64,000 nucleotides of DNA from Nocardia nova SH22a (GCF_000523235.1 NZ_CP006850.1:8184001-8248000); one strand, 5' to 3'. Counted from the stretch's first letter, positions 44,984-55,663 are shown. Notes: generated by a model from the sequence alone, not told the origin. Made by a program: numbers and translations.

Positions 44984-45520
44984 TCATACGCCGGATCGCT
45001 CGTGCAGCAACAGCAAGCCGTAGGCGGCGATGGTCTGGGAGTCGGTGATCTCGCCGGTGCGGATCATGCGCTCGACGACGACGCGATCGAACCACTGCGA
45101 CCGCATGTCCTGCTCCTCGTGTTCACGCTCGGGCTCACCCGCGCCGAGTTCGGTGGCCAGGTAGGCATGTCCGCGCTGGGCGAGGGTGGCCGGAGCGGCG
45201 TCGATCACGCCGAGATGGGTGAGGTGTCCGGCGCGCAGTCCGGTCTCCTCGCGCAGTTCCCGGTGCGCGAGCTCGACCGGCGTGCCGGACTCGCCCTCCG
45301 GCAGCGCGCCCGCGGGGAACTCCCAGCAGCGTCGGCCCTGTGGATATCTGAATTGTTCGACCAGGTGCAGCCGATCGCCGTCGAGCGGAACGACCACGGC
45401 GAAATCCGCGCGGTGCACGACGCCGTAGATTCCGGTGGAACCGTCCGCACGGCGAATCCGGTCCTCGCGCACCTCGATCCAGGGATTGCTGTACACGATG
45501 CGCGATGCGAGTGTCTTCAC
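44984..45520 (-). CDS. NUDIX hydrolase
   Basis: A 178-residue NUDIX protein with the full box (GESGTPVELAHRELREETG, residues ~72-90). It cleaves nucleoside diphosphates linked to other groups; ADP-ribose pyrophosphatase is the nearest common type, given LASRIVYSNPWIEVREDRI at the start and WEFPAGALPEGE before the box. GGAGG seven bases before the GTG at 45520 decides the start; a longer frame reaches 45559. It is divergent from the second methyltransferase, about 100 bp apart. Confidence 0.85.
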   Translation of the reverse strand: MKTLASRIVYSNPWIEVREDRIRRADGSTGIYGVVHRADFAVVVPLDGDRLHLVEQFRYPQGRRCWEFPAGALPEGESGTPVELAHRELREETGLRAGHLTHLGVIDAAPATLAQRGHAYLATELGAGEPEREHEEQDMRSQWFDRVVVERMIRTGEITDSQTIAAYGLLLLHERSGV

Positions 45521-45623
45521 CTGTCCGCCTCCGGATGCTGGGTCGGTCGAGGCCCCCACCGAGACTACGCGACCGGCGGCGCGTCCCGGCCGCCTCGATC
45601 GGACCGGTACTAACCTGGCCGGG

Positions 45624-46262
45624 GTGAGCGCAGCGAATACCGAATCCGTGGCCGCCGCCTATGACGGGGTGGCCGAGCTGTACACGAACATCTGCCGCGA
45701 TGTGATGATGAATCAGCCCGTCGATCGCGCGGTGCTGGCGGTGTTCGCCGAGCTGGTGGACGCCGGGCCACCCGGTGTGGTGGCCGATCTCGGCTGTGGC
45801 CCCGGTCGCATCACCGGACATCTGGATCGGCTGGGGCTGTCGGTGTTCGGGCTGGACGCCTCCGCGGAAATGATCCGGATCGCACGAGAAGTGCATCCGC
45901 ACTTGCGATTCGAACATGCGCCGATGGAGAAGCTGGCGGTGGGAGACGGCGAGCTGGCGGGAATCATCGCCTGGTACAGCGTCATTCACCTGCTGCCGGA
46001 GCAGTTGCCGGAGGTGTTCGGCGAATTCGCGCGGGCGCTGGCGCCGGGTGGTCTGTTGCAGCTGGCGTTCCAGGCCGCCGACGACGGCGCGGATATGCAG
46101 CCCCATGATCACCGGGTGGCGCCGGTGACCCGATGGTCGCCGCGACGGCTGACGGAGTTGCTGCGCCCGGCCGGGTTCACGCCCATCACCCACTCGATAC
46201 GCGTAGCCGATCCGGACGAACGGACGCCGCACGGATATCTGCTGGTCCGCAAGTCGGGCTGA
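45624..46262 (+). CDS. Class I SAM-dependent methyltransferase
   Basis: A 212-residue methyltransferase with motif I 'VADLGCGPGRITGHLDRLG' and motif II FGLDASAEMIRIAREVHP, typical of ubiquinone/menaquinone-like or small-molecule methylases. GTG 45624 is the best start, since it opens the 'ESVAAAYDGVAELYT' block seen in this family. It is not similar to the other methyltransferase nearby beyond the fold. The gene precedes the CrtI-like oxidoreductase by 39 bases in the same direction and may be co-transcribed. Substrate unknown. Confidence 0.8.
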   Translation: MSAANTESVAAAYDGVAELYTNICRDVMMNQPVDRAVLAVFAELVDAGPPGVVADLGCGPGRITGHLDRLGLSVFGLDASAEMIRIAREVHPHLRFEHAPMEKLAVGDGELAGIIAWYSVIHLLPEQLPEVFGEFARALAPGGLLQLAFQAADDGADMQPHDHRVAPVTRWSPRRLTELLRPAGFTPITHSIRVADPDERTPHGYLLVRKSG

Positions 46263-46301
46263 TCGGAAGCGACCGCGGATGATTCGTGGTATTCAGTGCT
46301 G

Positions 46302-47867
46302 ATGCGCGACTCCTATGACGTCGTTGTCGTCGGTGGCGGTCACAACGGTCTGGTCGCCGCCGCCTATCTGGCCCGCGGGGGCCTGTCGGTGCTGGTGCTC
46401 GAACGCCTGGACCACACCGGCGGCGCGGCGGTGTCGGAACGGATATTTCCGGGCGTCGATGCCCGGCTGTCGCGCTATTCGTATCTGGTGAGCCTGCTGC
46501 CGGATCGGATCGTGCGGGACCTGGATCTGCGATTCCACACGCTGCCCCGCTCGATCTCGTCGTTCACACCCGTCGGCGACACCGGCCTGCTGGTCGATAC
46601 CGCCGACCCGCAGCGCACCCGCGCGAGTTTCCGCCGGGTCACCGGTTCGGACGCGGATCACGTTGCCTGGCAACAGTTCTACGACCTCACCACCCGCGCG
46701 GCGCGGCGGCTGTTCCCGACGCTGCTGGGCCCGTTGCCCACCCGCACCGAGCTGCGGCGCACACTCGGCGACGCCGAGGCGTGGGAGGTGCTGTTCGAGC
46801 GGCCGCTGGGTGAGACCATCGAGGCCCGCTTCGGCGACGACACCGTTCGCGGCGTGGTCCTGACCGACGCCCTGATCGGCACCTTCACCCATGCCCACGA
46901 TCCGTCGCTGTTGCAGAATCGCTGCTTCCTCTATCACGTGATCGGCGGCGGGTCGGGTGAGTGGAATGTGCCGGTCGGCGGCATGGGCGCGCTGACCGAC
47001 GCCCTGGCCGACGCCGCCCGCCGAACCGGGGCACACCTGCGGACCTCCTGCGTCGTGACCGGGATCGACACCGACGGCCGCACCGCCCGGGTGCGATTCG
47101 AGACCGCCGGACGCATCGAATCCGTTGCGGCCCGGCACGTGCTGGTGAACGCGGCACCGGCGACGCTGGCGCGGCTGCTGGGTGAACCGGGCGAACCCGC
47201 GCCCGAGGGCAGCCAGCTCAAGATCAATATGGTGCTGACCCGGCTCCCGGAATTGCGGGCCGGAATCGATCCGGCCGAGGCGTTCGCCGGGACATTCCAC
47301 ATCGCGGAGGGGTACGACCAGCTCGAACGTGCCTACCGGGAGGCCGCGTCCGGTCGGCTGCCCACCACTCCGCCCGCGGAGATCTACTGCCACACCCTGA
47401 CCGACCCCTCGATCCTCGGCCCCGAGGCCGACGGCCGCGGCCTGCACACTCTCACGCTGTTCGGATTGCACACCCCGGCAAGTCTTTTCGATTCCGAGCC
47501 GGAACTGGTTCGCAGTGAGCTCATCGACTCCACACTGCGGCAACTGGATTCGGTGCTCACCGAGCCGATTCGCGACTGTCTCGCCCTCGACGCCGACGGT
47601 AATCCGTGTATCGAGGCCAAGACCCCACCCGAACTCGAGGCCGAACTGGGCCTGCCCGGCGGGCACATCTTCCACCGCGACCTGAGTTTCCCGTTCCGCA
47701 CCGACGACGCCGACACCGTCGCCGCGCGCTGGGGTGTGCATACCGGGCACGACAACATCTTTCGCTGCGGCGCGGGTACCGTGCGCGGCGGCGGCGTGAG
47801 CGGGATCGGCGGCCACAATGCGGCCATGGCCGTACTGGAGACGCTCCGTCTGGCCGCACCGATCTGA
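46302..47867 (+). CDS. Phytoene-desaturase-like FAD oxidoreductase (PYROXD2 type)
   Basis: A 521-residue flavoprotein: FAD motif VVVVGGGHNGLVAAAYLARGG, then LERLDHTGGAAVSE, and the closing 'GGVSGIGGHNAAMAVLE' of CrtI/PYROXD2 proteins. This group is related to carotenoid desaturases but mostly of unknown function. No other carotenoid gene is nearby. The ATG at 46302 has no ribosome binding site; GTG 46296 is possible. It is convergent with the SGNH hydrolase gene, four bases apart. Confidence 0.8.
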   Translation: MRDSYDVVVVGGGHNGLVAAAYLARGGLSVLVLERLDHTGGAAVSERIFPGVDARLSRYSYLVSLLPDRIVRDLDLRFHTLPRSISSFTPVGDTGLLVDTADPQRTRASFRRVTGSDADHVAWQQFYDLTTRAARRLFPTLLGPLPTRTELRRTLGDAEAWEVLFERPLGETIEARFGDDTVRGVVLTDALIGTFTHAHDPSLLQNRCFLYHVIGGGSGEWNVPVGGMGALTDALADAARRTGAHLRTSCVVTGIDTDGRTARVRFETAGRIESVAARHVLVNAAPATLARLLGEPGEPAPEGSQLKINMVLTRLPELRAGIDPAEAFAGTFHIAEGYDQLERAYREAASGRLPTTPPAEIYCHTLTDPSILGPEADGRGLHTLTLFGLHTPASLFDSEPELVRSELIDSTLRQLDSVLTEPIRDCLALDADGNPCIEAKTPPELEAELGLPGGHIFHRDLSFPFRTDDADTVAARWGVHTGHDNIFRCGAGTVRGGGVSGIGGHNAAMAVLETLRLAAPI

Positions 47868-47871
47868 GGTA

Positions 47872-48516
47872 TCAGCTGACCACCGGAAGTCCGGCGCGCG
47901 GTTCCGACAGCCAGCGCAGCCAGTGCGGTCCGATCAGTGCGGCGATCTGTTCGTAACCGGGTGCGTCGGGATGGTATCCGTCGCTCGCGCGTAGGTCGTT
48001 CATCCAGATGTCGTTGTGCCGCAACGGTTGATGGATGCGCAGGTACGGAACCTGCTCCTCGGCACAGATTTCGGTGAAGCGCTCGTCCAATTCCACGGTG
48101 CGGGCGTTGTGTTCGTCGTCCGTCCCGGGCGGGGGCGCGACCACGAGGACGGTCCAGCCGAGTTCGGCGGACCGCCGGAGTAATCGGCGCAGATTCGCCG
48201 CGGACTCCTCGGCCGGTACCCGGACGGCACCGTTCTCCCAGTAGGTGTCGTTGACCCCGAACGAGAAGACCACGCGCGCATCGGCATCCGCGGTGAGCCG
48301 CTGGGCGCATTCGGATTCCCAGCGAGCGGCGATGTCGGACGAGGTCTGCCGCCGCACCCCCAGGTTGTAGTAGGTCAGCGGTACACCGGCCATCGCCGCA
48401 CGTCCGGCCAGCCTCCCCGCCCAGCCCAGACAGTGCCGGTCCCCCACACCGGCGACCAGTGAATCCCCCACGAAACAGACTCGGACCTCGCCAACCACCG
48501 TGTGATCCTGGCACAT
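47872..48516 (-). CDS. SGNH/GDSL-family hydrolase
   Basis: A 214-residue esterase-like protein. The four SGNH blocks are visible: VGDSLVAGVG (Ser), an NLGVRR Gly block, GVND (Asn), and DGYHPDAPGYEQIA with the Asp/His pair. No signal peptide is present, so the protein is probably cytoplasmic. The start codon at 48516 is only 37 bases from the divergent 2OG-oxygenase start; a GTG at 48498 would leave room for promoters. Deacetylation or deacylation of a small metabolite is the family activity. Confidence 0.82.
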   Translation of the reverse strand: MCQDHTVVGEVRVCFVGDSLVAGVGDRHCLGWAGRLAGRAAMAGVPLTYYNLGVRRQTSSDIAARWESECAQRLTADADARVVFSFGVNDTYWENGAVRVPAEESAANLRRLLRRSAELGWTVLVVAPPPGTDDEHNARTVELDERFTEICAEEQVPYLRIHQPLRHNDIWMNDLRASDGYHPDAPGYEQIAALIGPHWLRWLSEPRAGLPVVS

Positions 48517-48553
48517 AGGATCGGATGGTCTGTTCGGGAGGGAGTCGGTTCGT

Positions 48554-49321
48554 ATGTTGTCCGAGGCGCCATTGCCACGGTGGTTCGTCGATCTGCTGGC
48601 GCACCGGCGGTGGATCCGCCGGACGAGGCCCTTCCCCCATGTCTACGTCCGCGATGTCTTCGTCGCCGAGTTCTATCAGCGGCTGGCCGCGGAATTCGAA
48701 CGGGCGCACGCCGAGCGGCCGGAGCTGTTCACGCCGGTGGCCGCGGGCTACAGCGCGACCGGTGCGGGTCTGGGGGAACTGCGCAACGGGCCGCTCGAGG
48801 TATTCCTGTCGCGGGCCTGGCACGATCTGATCGAGCGGGTCGCGGGAGTTCCCGCCACCGGCGATGTGGAAGGTTCGCTGCATCACCACGCGCCCGGAAG
48901 TCCGCGCGGCTGGCTGCATCACGATCTGAGCCCCGCCTGGTTCCGGGAAACCGCGCCCGCCGCCGGAGAAGTGGGACTGCCCTTCGACGGCATCAATGTG
49001 AAGACCGGTGAGCGGCCCGCCGGGGTTCCGGCCCGCGAGCTGGTGCGAGCGGTGGCGGTGCTGTTCTACCTGGGCAACGGTCCCTGGCAACCCGGCGACG
49101 GCGGCGAGACGGGCCTGTTCACCGACGGTACCGCGCCCGCTCCGGCGGTTGTCGTTCCGCCGCTGGACAATTCGATGATCGTCTTCGAATGCACACCGCG
49201 CTCCTGGCACACCTTCCTCGGTGCGAACACCGGTCCCCGCAACAGTGTGGTGATGTGGTTGCACCGGCCACGGGAAGAGGCGGAGCGCCGATGGGGAGGA
49301 AATCGCATTGTCAACTGGTGA
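48554..49321 (+). CDS. 2-oxoglutarate/Fe(II)-dependent oxygenase
   Basis: A 255-residue oxygenase of the prolyl-hydroxylase-like 2OG-Fe(II) group. The iron-binding His and Asp are H122 and D124 (WLHHDLSP), the distal His is H219 in RSWHTF, and R229 would bind 2-oxoglutarate. GDGGETGLF supports the family. An unusual point is the 40-residue insertion between D124 and the GGE strand. The SDR gene begins within 8 bases of its stop, so the two are one operon. Hydroxylation of a protein or a free amino acid is possible; substrate unknown. Confidence 0.8.
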   Translation: MLSEAPLPRWFVDLLAHRRWIRRTRPFPHVYVRDVFVAEFYQRLAAEFERAHAERPELFTPVAAGYSATGAGLGELRNGPLEVFLSRAWHDLIERVAGVPATGDVEGSLHHHAPGSPRGWLHHDLSPAWFRETAPAAGEVGLPFDGINVKTGERPAGVPARELVRAVAVLFYLGNGPWQPGDGGETGLFTDGTAPAPAVVVPPLDNSMIVFECTPRSWHTFLGANTGPRNSVVMWLHRPREEAERRWGGNRIVNW

Positions 49322-49328
49322 GGTGCCG

Positions 49329-50099
49329 ATGAGTCCACCCGCACGCCGGGTCTGCCTGCTGACGGGTGCGGGCGGACGCCTGGGCGACGCGTTCTGCCGG
49401 GCGTATCACACCGGCTACGACATCGTGGCGGTGTGCCGCAACCGGGTACCGGCAGCGCCGTCGCAGGAGGAGTGGTTCATCGATCCGGTCGAGCCGTCGC
49501 GTCCGGTGCCGGAGAACGCCTCCCGGATATTCGTCGTGCGGGCCGATCTGAGCCGTCCGGGCGAGGTGGAGCGGGTGGTCGATCTGGCGCTGGCACGATT
49601 CGGCGGGGTGGATCTGCTGGTCAACAACGCGGCGATGAGCCAGTGGCATCCGAACGGCCTCGTCGACGGTGACGCGGCGCTCGATGCGCTCGCGCCGCAT
49701 CTGGCCATGAACGTCGAGGTGCCGCTGCGACTGGCGACCCGGCTGGCTCAGCGCTCCTGGTTGCACAGCGGCGACGAGAACCGCGCGCGCAACCGCAATA
49801 TCGTCAATGTGTCGAGTCTGGCGGGCTCCGCGGTCTTCCCGGGCGGCCAGGCGGTGTATTCCGTGTCCAAGGCCGCCTTGAATCAGCTGACCAGGCATAT
49901 CGCGGCCGAATTCGCCGAATTCGGGGTGCGGGCGAACGGTATCGCCCCCAACACCTTTCCCGCGCTCGTGCCGACCGAGCTGGTCGCGGCCGCGATCGCC
50001 GAACTCGATGCCGGAACGATGACCGCCGATATCTACGGTGTCGGCGACGATCACGCCACCACCTCGTTGGTGGCGAATCCGGGCCCGCCCGGGTCATGA
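49329..50099 (+). CDS. Short-chain dehydrogenase/reductase
   Basis: A 256-residue SDR with the NAD(P) loop TGAGGRLG, NNAA, Ser in NVSSLAG and catalytic Y177-x3-K181 (YSVSK). It resembles pteridine reductase-like or 3-oxoacyl reductase SDRs. GGTGAGG before ATG 49329 supports that start; a TTG at 49308 overlaps the oxygenase stop. Coupled to the 2OG oxygenase gene. The last ~25 residues are short and Gly/Pro-rich, without the usual C-terminal strand-end motif, so the substrate side is unusual. Confidence 0.82.
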   Translation: MSPPARRVCLLTGAGGRLGDAFCRAYHTGYDIVAVCRNRVPAAPSQEEWFIDPVEPSRPVPENASRIFVVRADLSRPGEVERVVDLALARFGGVDLLVNNAAMSQWHPNGLVDGDAALDALAPHLAMNVEVPLRLATRLAQRSWLHSGDENRARNRNIVNVSSLAGSAVFPGGQAVYSVSKAALNQLTRHIAAEFAEFGVRANGIAPNTFPALVPTELVAAAIAELDAGTMTADIYGVGDDHATTSLVANPGPPGS

Positions 50100-50238
50100 C
50101 CCGGTCCCGGCGCGCCTACCTGCGGGAACGCCGGAAACGGCGTGTTGCCCACGGACGCGGTGAACGGCTCCTGCATACTCACATCCGAGCCGACCCAGGG
50201 ACCGACGCAGCTCCCTCGATCCGAAAGTTCCGAACGAC

Positions 50239-52611
50239 ATGCGAGTAGACGGGCGGGAGATCGCCGTCTCCGGCAGTCTGCTGCAGCCGCGGATCCGGCG
50301 AACCAGCGACATCATTCGGGTGGTCCTCTCGGCCCTGCTGGTGGCGCTGGTGGTGGCCGGATCGCTGATCACCCGGCCGCGCTGGGAGGCGCTGGAACGC
50401 TCGGTCTCCGATATCGTCGGCTTCCTCACTCCCGAGCAGTCCAACCTGGTCTATCTGCTCTACGGCATCGCGATTCTGGCGCTGCCGTTCGCGATTCTGG
50501 TCCGCCTGATCCTGCGGATGCAGTGGAAACTGCTCAGCGGCTATCTCGCGGCCGGGCTGATCGCGGTGCTGATGTTGTCGATCACCGAGTCCGGTATCTC
50601 GGCGCCGCAGTGGCATCTGGCGGTACCGCGCCAGCTCGACACCTTCCTGTCCCAGTTCCTCGACGATCCCCGCTGGATCGCGATGCTGGCCGCGGGGCTC
50701 ACCGTGGCGAGTCCGTGGCTGCCGGTGTCGTGGCGGCGCTGGTGGTGGGCGCTGCTGGGCGCGTTCGTACCGCTGCATCTGTTCGTCAGTCTGGTGGTGC
50801 CGTCGCGAGCCATGCTGGGTCTGGCCGTCGGCTGGTTCGTGGGTGCGGTGATCGTGCTGGTCGTCGGCACGCCCGCACTGGAGGTTCCGCTGGAGGCGGC
50901 CGTACGGGTGCTGGCCGGGCGCGGTTTCGTGGTCACCGGATTCACCGTGCTGCGCCCGGCGGGTTCGGGCCCGCTGCTGCTGACCGCCGACACCGGCCCC
51001 CATCGCCAGGTGGTGATCGAGTTGTACGGCCAGAACCAGCGCAGCTGGGGCATGTTGCGCCAGTTGCGACGCTGGCTGACCTTCCGCAGCAGTGAACGCA
51101 CACCGGCGTTCGCGTCGATGCGCCGCGCGGTCGAACATCGCGCCCTCATGGGTATCGCACTCGGCGATCTGGACCTGGCCAGCAACAAACCGCTGACCGT
51201 CGCGGCGCTGAGCCGCGGCTGGACGCTGTACGCCAACACCAAGCCGCGGGGCCGGGCGCTGGCGGCCACCGACAGCGAGGTCGTGCTGGGCAATGTCTGG
51301 CGCTCCCTGCAGCACATGCACCGCGCCCAGATCTCGCACGGTGATCTGCGAGCCGACGAGATCCACGTCGCCGAGGGGCGGGTGCTGTTCGGTGGCTTCA
51401 TGAACGCGGAATTCGGCTCGCACGACGCCCGCTTCGCCACCGATATCGCCCAGCTGCTGTTGACGACGAGTGCGCTGTTCGGCGCCGAATCCGCGGTACG
51501 CACCGCGATCGGGGTCATGGGCGAGCAGTGCGTCATCGACGCCTCCCGGCGAATCACCAAGACCGGTATCGGCAATCACGTCCGCAAATCGGTGCCCGAT
51601 GCCGGCGAACTCATGAAGAGTGTGCGCGCGCAGGTGCTCACGCAGACGGGCGAGGACCGCATCGAGGCCGCCCGGATCACCCGGTACTCCCGCAACCAGA
51701 TCATCCAGCTGGTGCTGTTGATCGGCCTGGTGTACGTGGCCTACCCGTACATCAGCCAGGTGCCGACGTTCTTCACCGAACTGCGCACCGCGAACTGGTG
51801 GTGGGCGCTGCTCGGCCTGGCGATCTCGGCCTCCACCTATGTGGGTGCGGCGATGGCGCTGTGGGGCTGTGCCGGGGAGAAGGTGAACTTCCCCAACCTG
51901 ATGGTCATGCAGGTGGCGAACACCTTCGCCGCGACCACGACCCCGGCCGGTGTGGGTGGTCTGGCGCTGAGTGTGCGTTTCCTGCAGAAGAGCGGCCTGG
52001 GCACGGTCAAGGCGACCGCGGCGGTGGCGCTGCAACAGCTCGTGCAGGTGATCACCCATGTGGGACTGCTGATTCTGTTCAGCGTGGCCGCGGGCGTCTC
52101 GGCGAATCTGTCCCATTTCGTCCCGAGTGCGACGGTGTTGTATCTGCTGGCGGGCGGCCTGCTCGGGGCCGTCGGCGCGGCGATGTTCGTGCCGACCGTG
52201 CGGCGCTGGCTGCGCACCGAGGTGCGCCCGCAGCTGGCGGAGGTGATCGGCGAACTGCGCACCCTGGCCCAGCGGCCGGTGCGCCTGCTCATGATCGTCG
52301 GCGGCTGCGCGACCACCACCCTCGGCGCGGCCGGTGCGCTGTGGGCCGCGATCGAGGCGTTCGGCGGCGCCACCACCTTCGTGACCGTCACGGTCGTCAC
52401 CATGATCGGCGGCACCCTCGCCTCGGCCGCACCCACACCCGGCGGCGTCGGCGCGGTGGAGGCGGCGTTGATCGGCGGGCTGGCCGCTTTCGGCGTGCCC
52501 GCCGCGATCGGCGTTCCGGCGGTCCTGCTCTATCGCGTGCTGACCTGCTGGCTGCCGGTGTTCTGCGGCTGGCCGCTGATGCGCTGGCTCACCAAGCACG
52601 CCATGATCTGA
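50239..52611 (+). CDS. LPG-synthase-type membrane protein with kinase-like module
   Basis: A 790-residue protein in three parts: (1) ~6 helices (~25-215); (2) a soluble region (~225-440) with HGDLRADEIHV and FGGFMNAEFG, which look like a kinase catalytic loop and a degraded DFG motif, with the usual Asn replaced by Glu; (3) a C-terminal ~330-residue LPG synthase/UPF0104 membrane domain with the signature AAPTPGGVGAVEAAL near residue 735. Actinobacterial homologues with this three-part layout are annotated as flippase-like or lysyl-PG synthase TM proteins. The soluble acyl-transfer domain of MprF is absent. A terminator hairpin follows. Start ATG 50239 is plausible. Confidence 0.75.
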   Translation: MRVDGREIAVSGSLLQPRIRRTSDIIRVVLSALLVALVVAGSLITRPRWEALERSVSDIVGFLTPEQSNLVYLLYGIAILALPFAILVRLILRMQWKLLSGYLAAGLIAVLMLSITESGISAPQWHLAVPRQLDTFLSQFLDDPRWIAMLAAGLTVASPWLPVSWRRWWWALLGAFVPLHLFVSLVVPSRAMLGLAVGWFVGAVIVLVVGTPALEVPLEAAVRVLAGRGFVVTGFTVLRPAGSGPLLLTADTGPHRQVVIELYGQNQRSWGMLRQLRRWLTFRSSERTPAFASMRRAVEHRALMGIALGDLDLASNKPLTVAALSRGWTLYANTKPRGRALAATDSEVVLGNVWRSLQHMHRAQISHGDLRADEIHVAEGRVLFGGFMNAEFGSHDARFATDIAQLLLTTSALFGAESAVRTAIGVMGEQCVIDASRRITKTGIGNHVRKSVPDAGELMKSVRAQVLTQTGEDRIEAARITRYSRNQIIQLVLLIGLVYVAYPYISQVPTFFTELRTANWWWALLGLAISASTYVGAAMALWGCAGEKVNFPNLMVMQVANTFAATTTPAGVGGLALSVRFLQKSGLGTVKATAAVALQQLVQVITHVGLLILFSVAAGVSANLSHFVPSATVLYLLAGGLLGAVGAAMFVPTVRRWLRTEVRPQLAEVIGELRTLAQRPVRLLMIVGGCATTTLGAAGALWAAIEAFGGATTFVTVTVVTMIGGTLASAAPTPGGVGAVEAALIGGLAAFGVPAAIGVPAVLLYRVLTCWLPVFCGWPLMRWLTKHAMI

Positions 52612-52633
52612 GCATGTCTCCGGACACGAAAAA

Positions 52634-52663
52634 TGGGCCGCCGGACGACTGCCCGGCGGCCCA
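52634..52663. terminator. Bidirectional terminator, LPG-type gene / fadD5
   Basis: An 11-bp stem (52634-52644 with 52653-52663, 8-base loop) lies between convergent stops at 52611 and 52687. On the minus strand it is followed by TTTTT, so it is a classical terminator for fadD5. Confidence 0.75.
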
Positions 52664-52686
52664 CCCCGCGTTTTCGCCCCGGTGAC

Positions 52687-54261
52687 TCAGCCCGCGTAGT
52701 CGGCGTACTCCTTGCGCAGCTGAACCTTGACCACCTTGCCGCTGGCATTGCGCGGCAGCTCCGGCACGATCACCAGATCCTTGGGATGCTTGTAGCGCGC
52801 GAGGTTCTCGTTGAGGAATTCGGAAAGCTCCTCGAGGGTGAGCGTCTCGCCCTCGAGCAGTGCGACCACCGCCACCGGCACCTCGCCCCACTTCTCGTGC
52901 GCGCGCCCCACCACGGCCGCCTCGTGGATCTTCGGATGTGCGAACAGCACGTTCTCCACTTCGGCACAGTAGATGTTCTCGCCGCCGGAGATGATCATGT
53001 CCTTCTTGCGGTCGACCACCCAGACGAAGCCCTCCTCGTCCTGGCGGACCAGGTCGCCGGAGTGGAACCAGCCGCCCGCGAACGCCTCGGCGGTGGCCTC
53101 GGGCTTGTTCCAGTAGCCCTGCATCATGGTCGGGCCGCGGTAGACGATCTCGCCGATTTCGCCCGGCGCGACGTCGTTCATCTCGTCGTCGACGACGCGG
53201 GTCTGGATGGTCGGGATCGGCTGCCCGACCGAACCCAGTTTGCGCAGCGCGTCCTTGCCCTCTAGCACACAGGTGATCGGCGACATCTCGGTCTGGCCGA
53301 ACACCGCGACATTCTGTGCGTCCGGGAAACATTCGGCCATCGCGCGCAGCACCGTCTCCGAGGCGGGCGCGGCGCCCCAGCTCAGAGTTTCCAGGGCCAG
53401 CTTGCGGGTCTTGACGGTCGGGTCCTCGCAGATCACCTGCCACTGCGCGGGCACGCAGAACGCGGTGGTGGCCTGTTCGGCCTCGATCGCGTCCAGGAAT
53501 TCGGTGGCGTTGAACGCGCCGAGCGGATGCAGCACGGTCTTGGAACCGAGCATGAATGCCGGTGCGAGACTGCCCAATCCGGCGATGTGGAACAGCGGCG
53601 AGGTGCAGAAGGCGATGGTGTCCGGGGTGGAGTTCATGGCCCGGATACAGGTCAGCGCCTGGGAGTTCAGGTTGGCGTAGGACAGGATGGCGCCCTTCGG
53701 GCTGCCCGTGGTGCCCGAGGTGTACATGATCAGTGCCGGGGTGTCCTCCGGAATATCCTGCGGCACATGGGGTTCGCCGGTCTCCGCGAGGAAGTCGTCG
53801 TAGCCGATCACCCCGTCGCCCGTGGTACCGCCGATGACGACGCAGGTCTTCAGCTGTTCGCTCTGCGCCATCACGCCGATGGCCAGCGGCTGCAGCAGCG
53901 AATCGGTGACGATCGCCGCGGCACCGGAATCGGAGACGATGTAGGCGACCTCGGGCGGGGTGAGCCGGAAGTTCACCGGGACCGCGATCGCGCCCAGGGC
54001 ATTGATGCCGAAGACCGCCTCGAGGTACTCGGTGTAGTTCAGCGCCAGGATCAGCACCCGGTCGCCGAAGCCGACTCCCCGGCGGGCCAGCGAATCGGCG
54101 AATTTCAGCGACCGCTCGTGCAGCTGCTTCCAGGTGGTGTCCTGTCCACGGAACCGGACCGCCACGGCGTCCGGGCGCATCAGCGCATGGGTGGCGATCT
54201 GGTTGTTCCAGTGATTGCGCCGCGACCGGATCGGTTCGGCGGTCTGGACACCGGTGGTCAT
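52687..54261 (-). CDS. fadD5: Fatty-acid CoA ligase (FadD5-like)
   Basis: A 524-residue ANL-superfamily acyl-CoA synthetase. The AMP-binding motif IMYTSGTTGSPKGA, GQTEMSP, the YRGPTMMQGYWN block, hinge GGWFHSGDL and the lysine region ASGKVVK are all present. The overall sequence, for example 'HALMRPDAVAVRFRGQ' and 'LSWGAAPASETVL', resembles mycobacterial FadD5 (Rv0166), which activates fatty acids released from recycled mycolic acids. mce1 genes are not adjacent, so the symbol is a similarity-based guess. It is divergent from the nitronate monooxygenase gene; the 387 bp between them hold no clear operator. Confidence 0.83.
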   Translation of the reverse strand: MTTGVQTAEPIRSRRNHWNNQIATHALMRPDAVAVRFRGQDTTWKQLHERSLKFADSLARRGVGFGDRVLILALNYTEYLEAVFGINALGAIAVPVNFRLTPPEVAYIVSDSGAAAIVTDSLLQPLAIGVMAQSEQLKTCVVIGGTTGDGVIGYDDFLAETGEPHVPQDIPEDTPALIMYTSGTTGSPKGAILSYANLNSQALTCIRAMNSTPDTIAFCTSPLFHIAGLGSLAPAFMLGSKTVLHPLGAFNATEFLDAIEAEQATTAFCVPAQWQVICEDPTVKTRKLALETLSWGAAPASETVLRAMAECFPDAQNVAVFGQTEMSPITCVLEGKDALRKLGSVGQPIPTIQTRVVDDEMNDVAPGEIGEIVYRGPTMMQGYWNKPEATAEAFAGGWFHSGDLVRQDEEGFVWVVDRKKDMIISGGENIYCAEVENVLFAHPKIHEAAVVGRAHEKWGEVPVAVVALLEGETLTLEELSEFLNENLARYKHPKDLVIVPELPRNASGKVVKVQLRKEYADYAG

Positions 54262-54492
54262 GCAGGAACTCCTCTCGGCCCGTCACGATTCGTCCACCGG
54301 ATGGCCCGATGGCATCGTCGACGGCTGAACCAACTGCGAGAATAGCAACTAACTTTTTCCCGTGACAAGGGTTACATACGAGAATCCCGGTTCACCACCA
54401 GATCGACAGATTCGACCTCGGAGCACGCTCTGCCAGGCATTTTTCCCCGATCAGGACGAATGTTCGAGGCCCGCCTTCACCGTCGACTGTAG

Positions 54493-55620
<1,128 letters not shown>

Positions 55621-55631
55621 GCGGGCCGGCG

Positions 55632-55663
55632 GCGAGCCACGACCGGACACGGTCGTGGCTCGC
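55632..55663 (+). terminator. Terminator after nitronate monooxygenase gene
   Basis: A 13-bp perfect stem (55632-55644 with 55651-55663, loop ggacac), 11 bases after the stop. It insulates the downstream acp-pks-faal operon. Confidence 0.7.

Noticed and set aside
47384..49264. Minus-strand open frame of 626 codons
   Set aside because: Crosses three well-supported genes in the wrong frame or strand.
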